A program made the translations under genes and the position numbers. Positions 60,296-64,000 of a stretch of 64,000 nucleotides of DNA are shown here, one piece after another. How positions within the stretch are numbered: the stretch's first letter is position 1; each line of letters begins with the position of its first letter. The notes under the pieces were generated by a model. That model did no database searches. It was not told the DNA's origin and saw nothing but the letters and a program-made list of their open reading frames with translations. The stretch is from an uncultured Flavobacteriaceae bacterium (GTDB lineage: Bacteria; Bacteroidota; Bacteroidia; Flavobacteriales; Flavobacteriaceae): NCBI GenBank assembly GCA_947493175.1, contig CANLQD010000003.1, positions 248,001 to 312,000 on the forward strand. Direction: 5' to 3'.

Positions 60296-60973
60296 CTAGA
60301 AAAATGGAGTATACTGCAGTACCCGAAAGTCTAGGGTCGTAAACTCGGGATGCTGTTCCTTTATTTTTTTATAGGCCGATAAGCTTCCCACAGCGCGATT
60401 GGCGGCTCCTGAAGGGGCGGTCAGTGATACGGTTTTGATTGTTCTTGTTATTTCATCGGCATTTGTACCGTAAGGCAATTCAAATTCGTGAATGCGCGGG
60501 ACGACATCTGATACCACTTTTAGAGGCAGACCGCTTTCTTTAAGCTGTTTTCTAAAAAAATATTCGGGTCCGTTTTTGCTGTTTCCCCCGGTGAAAAGTA
60601 AGGTGTCTATTTTCGGATATTGCTTCAGATAACCTATCAGGTTTCTCAATCGAACCTGTTGCATGCCCAAATCGGAGGCATCGACCTTTGAACGTTCAGC
60701 GCGGTCTACGATATCACATATTCCAATCTTTCGGGACCTCAGAAAATCTTTTCTTTGTCGCACCGCCTCATAGGTAGTTTCGAATAATAGGTTTAGATCA
60801 AAAATTCGATCCAAAATGGGCCAAAGCTGACCGTCTCTGCTGCCATAGCAAAAGTCAACATCGCCATTCCTTAAATCGCCTGTGGTAAATCGGGGCGGTG
60901 GTAAGGTACCAACAATCAGTTTGGTAGCCTCTTCGAACAAAAAGGGCTCATATGGATGGATGTGTTGAAACAA
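60296..60973 (-). CDS. Uracil-DNA-glycosylase superfamily protein
   Basis: 225 residues. Start MFQHIHPYEPFLFEEATKLIVGTLPPPRF, where LIVGTLPPPRF is the superfamily's motif A (usually GxxPG). FCYGSRDGQLWPILDRIF follows, resembling YxHPRNxFW of DNA-deoxyinosine/hypoxanthine glycosylases, then GICDIVDRAERSKVDASDL. A late SLTAPSGAANRAVG parallels the SPS/SPSxAN motif B. Probably removes a deaminated base from DNA; the exact base cannot be told. Single gene with its own terminator. Confidence 0.75.
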   Translation of the reverse strand: MFQHIHPYEPFLFEEATKLIVGTLPPPRFTTGDLRNGDVDFCYGSRDGQLWPILDRIFDLNLLFETTYEAVRQRKDFLRSRKIGICDIVDRAERSKVDASDLGMQQVRLRNLIGYLKQYPKIDTLLFTGGNSKNGPEYFFRKQLKESGLPLKVVSDVVPRIHEFELPYGTNADEITRTIKTVSLTAPSGAANRAVGSLSAYKKIKEQHPEFTTLDFRVLQYTPFF

Positions 60974-61090
60974 GTCTTAAGGGTTCAAATTAGACAAAAA
61001 CATAGATCAAATCACCTTTTTTAGATCTTCGGGATTTTTAATTCTTCATCCCAATTTAGTAACTTTAAAGAAACATCAAAATCTATAGGA

Positions 61091-61219
61091 ATGGGCAAGG
61101 GCGATAAGAAAACAAAAAGAGGCAAAATCATCAATGGTACGTACGGTGCCAGAAGAAAAAGAAAAATTAAAAAAAGACCTACGACCGAAGAAAAAATCAG
61201 CATCCAAAACAAAAAATAG
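61091..61219 (+). CDS. 30S ribosomal protein THX (bTHX)
   Basis: 42 residues, very basic: MGKGDKKTKRGKIINGTYGA then an Arg/Lys stretch and a short tail ending ISIQNKK. The opening MGKGDKKxxRGKI(x)xG(S/T)YG is the hallmark of bTHX, which sits at the top of the 30S head in Thermus and Bacteroidota. Too short for common gene-calling cut-offs. TAACTTTA (61060-61067) is a near-match to the -7 element. Intergenic on both sides, antisense to a spurious hydrophobic frame. Confidence 0.88.
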   Translation: MGKGDKKTKRGKIINGTYGARRKRKIKKRPTTEEKISIQNKK

Positions 61220-61256
61220 CCATAATTCATTAGAAAATCGAACCGTATGCAAACAA

Positions 61257-61299
61257 CCCCTGGGCAAGCCCAGAAGGCATTAACTTGATTATCGAGTTC
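61257..61299 (+). repeat. CTCGATTATCGAG dispersed repeat, copy D (shortened)
   Basis: CCCCTGGGCAAGCCCAG, GGCATTAA and CTTGATTATCGAG (61284-61296), i.e. the two ends of the repeat without its middle. Six bases before the yaaA stop (minus strand). Confidence 0.6.
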
Positions 61300-61304
61300 A
61301 TATG

Positions 61305-62066
61305 CTAACGAACAAAAACGGGTTCGTTTTCTTTTACAGTATGCGAGGGACTAAACTCGTATTCATCTAAGTTGAACCCTTTGATATCCTCAAGCGTCTT
61401 CGCCCCGGTATCGACAATGTAACGCACCATAGACCCTCTCGCCTTTTTGGCAAAAAAACTAATCACTTTTAGTTTTTCACCTTTCCAATCCTTAAAAATA
61501 GGGGTGACAACGGGTACCTTTAAGTTTTTAGCGTCGACAGCCCCGAAATACTCGTTACTCGCCAGATTCAGAAAAAGTTCCCCATCTTGCAGCTCCTTGT
61601 TCAAGTGGTCGGTCAGGTTCTTTTTCCAATACTCGTACAAGTTCTTTTTTCGCCCGACTTTTAATTGGGTTCCCATTTCCAAGCGATAAGGCTGAATTAA
61701 ATCCAACGGCTTTAAAATACCGTAAAGTCCCGAGAGAATACGTAAGGTCTCCTGAAGTTGTCCCATTTTTTGGGTGGGAAGTGTATACGCATCCAATCCC
61801 TGATACACATCCCCGTTAAAAGCATATATGGCCGGTCTTGCGTTTTCCGTAGTAAAAGGGACCGAAAAAGCCTGGTTTCTTTCCCAGTTGAGCTGCGCCA
61901 AATTATCTGAAATACTCATTAAATCGGAAAGTGCTTTCGGTTTTTTCTTTGCCAACACTTTATTGAGTTGAACCGCTTTTTCTAAAAAAACCGGTTGCGT
62001 TTGCGCGAACTTGGGATACTCCTTTTCAAAATCCAACGACTTGGCCGGAGATATTACTATTTTCAT
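61305..62066 (-). CDS. yaaA: Peroxide stress protein YaaA (DUF328)
   Basis: 253 residues. Begins with the family signature [18 protein letters not shown]. Further blocks: [50 protein letters not shown] and [20 protein letters not shown]. coli YaaA binds DNA and lowers free iron under peroxide stress. No other stress genes nearby. Own transcription unit is likely: 166 bp upstream are free. Confidence 0.95.
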   Translation of the reverse strand: MKIVISPAKSLDFEKEYPKFAQTQPVFLEKAVQLNKVLAKKKPKALSDLMSISDNLAQLNWERNQAFSVPFTTENARPAIYAFNGDVYQGLDAYTLPTQKMGQLQETLRILSGLYGILKPLDLIQPYRLEMGTQLKVGRKKNLYEYWKKNLTDHLNKELQDGELFLNLASNEYFGAVDAKNLKVPVVTPIFKDWKGEKLKVISFFAKKARGSMVRYIVDTGAKTLEDIKGFNLDEYEFSPSHTVKENEPVFVR

Positions 62067-62232
62067 ATGCTCTTTTTAGTAAGCTAAAAGTAAGAAGCTT
62101 TTTTTTGATAGCCTATATGCCTTAACAGTAGTTTTCGATAGAGGCATCAACGGAAATTATAGCATTACCTGTTATGCTTTTTAAAATGGACTCCAAAATC
62201 CAAAATAGGCTAACACCTTAATTTGCAGCATA

Positions 62233-62865
62233 TTAATTTTTTTGAATGAATTCCGTGGGATTAAGGTAACCGGTGTGATCCAGTCCGTATCCACCACCTA
62301 TCGGCATGGCAATCGAATTGCGTATTTCGAAATGAAGATGAGCCAAATACTGCCCATTTGCCGTACCAATGGTTCCTATCTCGCATCCTTTTTGAACTTG
62401 ATCCCCTACTTTGACCTTTATTTCTTCACAATGTGCATAGACCGACTCTACTTCTTTTTCATTCGGAAGCCTGTGGACCATACGAATAACCTTGCCCCAA
62501 CCGCCCCCGATATCCGCCGCAAAAACCACCATACCATTGGCAATAGCATAAATGGGGTCTCCCAGATCGGAGTTCCCTCCCGTTGTTGCATTCCAGTCGT
62601 CCCCCAAATGGTTGTTCTCCCCGAACGGTTGTGCATTGTAATAGCCCTCACCGCTTGGCTTTCCGACCGGAAGGCCAAAGCTGTTGGCTATCTTCAAGGT
62701 ATTGTTCTTTTGAGCCTTGAAGGTATCATTTAAGGTAGTCGTATCCAAAGGTTTACCGGTTTGCTGAACTTTAACATCCCCAGGCTCCTTACCGGCATTT
62801 TGACAGGAGAGTACACAGACCGCTATCGGTATCCCATACTTAAGGAGAATTTCAAAGGTCGACAT
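62233..62865 (-). CDS. M23-family zinc metallopeptidase, lipoprotein
   Basis: About 210 residues from the ATG at 62865, which starts a lipoprotein signal (FEILLKYGIPIAVCVLSC). Another in-frame ATG at 62907 would overlap the rluD-type gene. LytM fold: NHLGDDWN (H-x3-D first ligands), a glycine-rich GDPIYAIANGMVVFA strand, and HLHFE (H-x-H). It would cleave peptidoglycan cross-links or peptide stems in the periplasm. 11 bp downstream of the pseudouridine synthase gene. Confidence 0.9.
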   Translation of the reverse strand: MSTFEILLKYGIPIAVCVLSCQNAGKEPGDVKVQQTGKPLDTTTLNDTFKAQKNNTLKIANSFGLPVGKPSGEGYYNAQPFGENNHLGDDWNATTGGNSDLGDPIYAIANGMVVFAADIGGGWGKVIRMVHRLPNEKEVESVYAHCEEIKVKVGDQVQKGCEIGTIGTANGQYLAHLHFEIRNSIAMPIGGGYGLDHTGYLNPTEFIQKN

Positions 62866-62876
62866 ATGTTTGAATA

Positions 62877-63902
62877 TTAGTGGCTGTGTTTCGAGTAGTT
62901 TCGCCATTTTTCGACACAGTTCATCATGTCCTCGGGAATTTCCGAATCGAAACGCATATGGGCTCCCGTTACGGGATGTTTAAACCCAAGTGTCTTGGCA
63001 TGCAGCGCTTGTCTTGGAAGTACTTTGAAGGCGTTCTCTACAAACTGCTTGTATTTCGTAAAGGTTGTGCCCTTCAAAATTTTATCCCCACCATAACGTT
63101 CATCGTTAAAAAGTGTATGCCCTATGTGCTTCATGTGTACCCGAATCTGATGGGTACGCCCTGTCTCGAGTTTACAGGAAATAAGGGTAACATACCCTAA
63201 CCGCTCTAGTACTTCATAGTGTGTAACGGCCTCTTTACCCTCATCCCCATCGGGAAACACTTGCATCTGTAATCGATTTTTAGGATTCCGCGCAATAGCA
63301 CCCTCAATGGTGCCATGATCGTTTTCAACATTGCCCCATACCAAGGCAATGTACTCGCGCTCACTGGTCTTATCGAAAAACTGCTTGGCCAAATGTGTCA
63401 TAGCCGTTTCGGTCTTGGCGATGACCAGAAGTCCAGAGGTATCCTTATCGATACGATGTACCAGGCCAGGACGTTCATTGCTATTGACAGGAAGATCTTT
63501 GATATGATACAACAAGGCGTTAATCAGCGTACCGGAATAATTGCCATGTCCTGGATGAACCACCATACCCGCTGGTTTATTTACCACCAACAGCGCTTCA
63601 TCTTCGTATACAATGTTCAAAGGAATATCTTCAGGAACCAACAAAAACTCATGAGGCGGATGCGCGAACATTACTTTTACTTCATCGCCAGCCTTTACCT
63701 TGTAATTTTGTTTCACTAGGCTACCGTTCACCCATATATGCCCTTTCTTTGCCGCTTGTTGAATTTTATTTCGAGTGGCGTACTCAATGAAGTTCATCAA
63801 AAACTTATCTACGCGAAGAGGGTCTTGCCCCTTAGCAGCTACGAACCTGTGATGTTCATAAAGGTCGTCCCCTTCTAATTCAGGATTGTTTTGGGGCTCC
63901 AT
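62877..63902 (-). CDS. RluD-type 23S rRNA pseudouridine synthase
   Basis: 341 residues. N-terminal S4 RNA-binding domain (RVDKFLMNFIEYATRNKIQQAAKKGHIWVNG, about 30-60), then the RluA catalytic domain with the active-site Asp152 in HRIDKDTSGLLVIAK, VNKPAGMVVHPGHG before it and TGRTHQIRVHMKHIGH after. It isomerises uridines in helix 69 of 23S rRNA if it is RluD proper; RluC-like specificity is not excluded. 3 bp after the upstream PASTA gene. Confidence 0.95.
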   Translation of the reverse strand: MEPQNNPELEGDDLYEHHRFVAAKGQDPLRVDKFLMNFIEYATRNKIQQAAKKGHIWVNGSLVKQNYKVKAGDEVKVMFAHPPHEFLLVPEDIPLNIVYEDEALLVVNKPAGMVVHPGHGNYSGTLINALLYHIKDLPVNSNERPGLVHRIDKDTSGLLVIAKTETAMTHLAKQFFDKTSEREYIALVWGNVENDHGTIEGAIARNPKNRLQMQVFPDGDEGKEAVTHYEVLERLGYVTLISCKLETGRTHQIRVHMKHIGHTLFNDERYGGDKILKGTTFTKYKQFVENAFKVLPRQALHAKTLGFKHPVTGAHMRFDSEIPEDMMNCVEKWRNYSKHSH

Positions 63903-63905
63903 AGT

Positions 63906-64000
63906 TTATTCCGAATCGGCCTTGATATCAGATCGTTGGGTGCGGTTGCCGTTGCCACATACCAATTCGACCTTGGAAGTTTTGGGCAACTTGTCCCCCG
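63906..64000 (-). CDS. PASTA-domain protein, C-terminal fragment
   Basis: Runs off the right edge; only the last ~31 codons are visible. They read GDKLPKTSKVELVCGNGN and then a polar tail ending KADSE. KTSKVELVCGNG matches the end of a PASTA repeat (usually ...GSxVxLxxGxG). PASTA proteins bind peptidoglycan or muropeptides. Gene order PASTA-RluD is common in Flavobacteriaceae. The stop TAA (63906-63908) is 3 bp before rluD's start. Confidence 0.7.
   Translation of the reverse strand, partial: GDKLPKTSKVELVCGNGNRTQRSDIKADSE

Noticed and set aside
61021..61230. 69-residue hydrophobic frame on the minus strand
   Set aside because: Exactly antisense to the bTHX gene; its Leu/Phe-rich composition is what reversed Lys/Arg/Glu codons give.
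1..64000. tRNA, rRNA, CRISPR array, complete insertion sequence or prophage genes
   Set aside because: No T-loop (GGTTCGAATCC-like) in a plausible setting, no regularly spaced repeats, and no transposase, integrase or phage structural motifs seen in any frame.

Overview
The window reads as a chromosomal segment of a marine member of the Flavobacteriaceae (Bacteroidota), probably in the Zobellia/Maribacter/Arenibacter neighbourhood. Three things point there. Promoters match the Bacteroidota consensus TTTG-N19-TAnnTTTG. Shine-Dalgarno sequences are almost absent, with one striking exception at rpsU. Many families are typical of the group: type IX secretion type B sorting domains, the DUF1501/DUF1800 pair, DUF2851, DUF2911 and bTHX. 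Genus level is an inference. Nearly all of the DNA is ordinary single-copy housekeeping and cell-envelope sequence. No tRNA, rRNA, CRISPR array, complete insertion sequence or prophage was seen.

Layout. 1-2217: end of galM, a DUF2911 protein and the MeaB GTPase. 2536-9343: a polyprenyl-phosphate-sugar glycosylation cluster (GT2, flippase-like LPG-synthase TM protein, GT39, PAP2 phosphatase), a MATE exporter and a kinase-like orphan. 9418-11158: an ABC exporter pair. 11307-16904: three tandem secreted proteins with T9SS type B C-termini. 17815-25951: uvrB, hsp20, TerB-like and DUF1456 genes, a duplicated pair of small secreted proteins, sucC and a Lon-N-domain protein. 26111-36837: lysA, a paralogous pair of orphans, a thioredoxin, rpsU, an alpha-amylase lipoprotein, an acyl-CoA dehydrogenase, a helix-hairpin-helix protein, an AGCS symporter, a K+ channel and PspC. 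36939-41295: DUF2851, rhodanese and the DUF1501/DUF1800 pair. 41481-42557: a MarR regulator and YceI. 42653-51895: the complete trpEGDCFBA operon. 52071-64000: M20 peptidase, a carboxypeptidase-regulatory-like protein, a four-repeat lipoprotein, a TPR protein, ppc, a UDG-superfamily glycosylase, bTHX, yaaA, an M23 peptidase, an RluD-type pseudouridine synthase and the tail of a PASTA protein.

The trp operon is the centre of interest. It opens with a consensus promoter placed so close to a Trp-Trp-Trp leader peptide that the leader mRNA is predicted to be leaderless. A perfect attenuator hairpin follows. Several junctions inside the operon carry a repeat- or hairpin-rich sequence. Between trpF and trpB lies an AT-rich block of three unrelated orphan genes with imperfect inverted repeats and a shared GTTG(G/T)C...TAAT core, which looks like a small gene-cassette array dropped into the operon.

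Other notable structure: a 161-bp element with 8-bp inverted ends, present twice in opposite orientation 54 kb apart; a dispersed palindromic repeat built around CTCGATTATCGAG (four copies); ECF-sigma-like promoters in front of both duplicated secreted genes; and a strong Shine-Dalgarno at rpsU, consistent with bS21 autoregulation.
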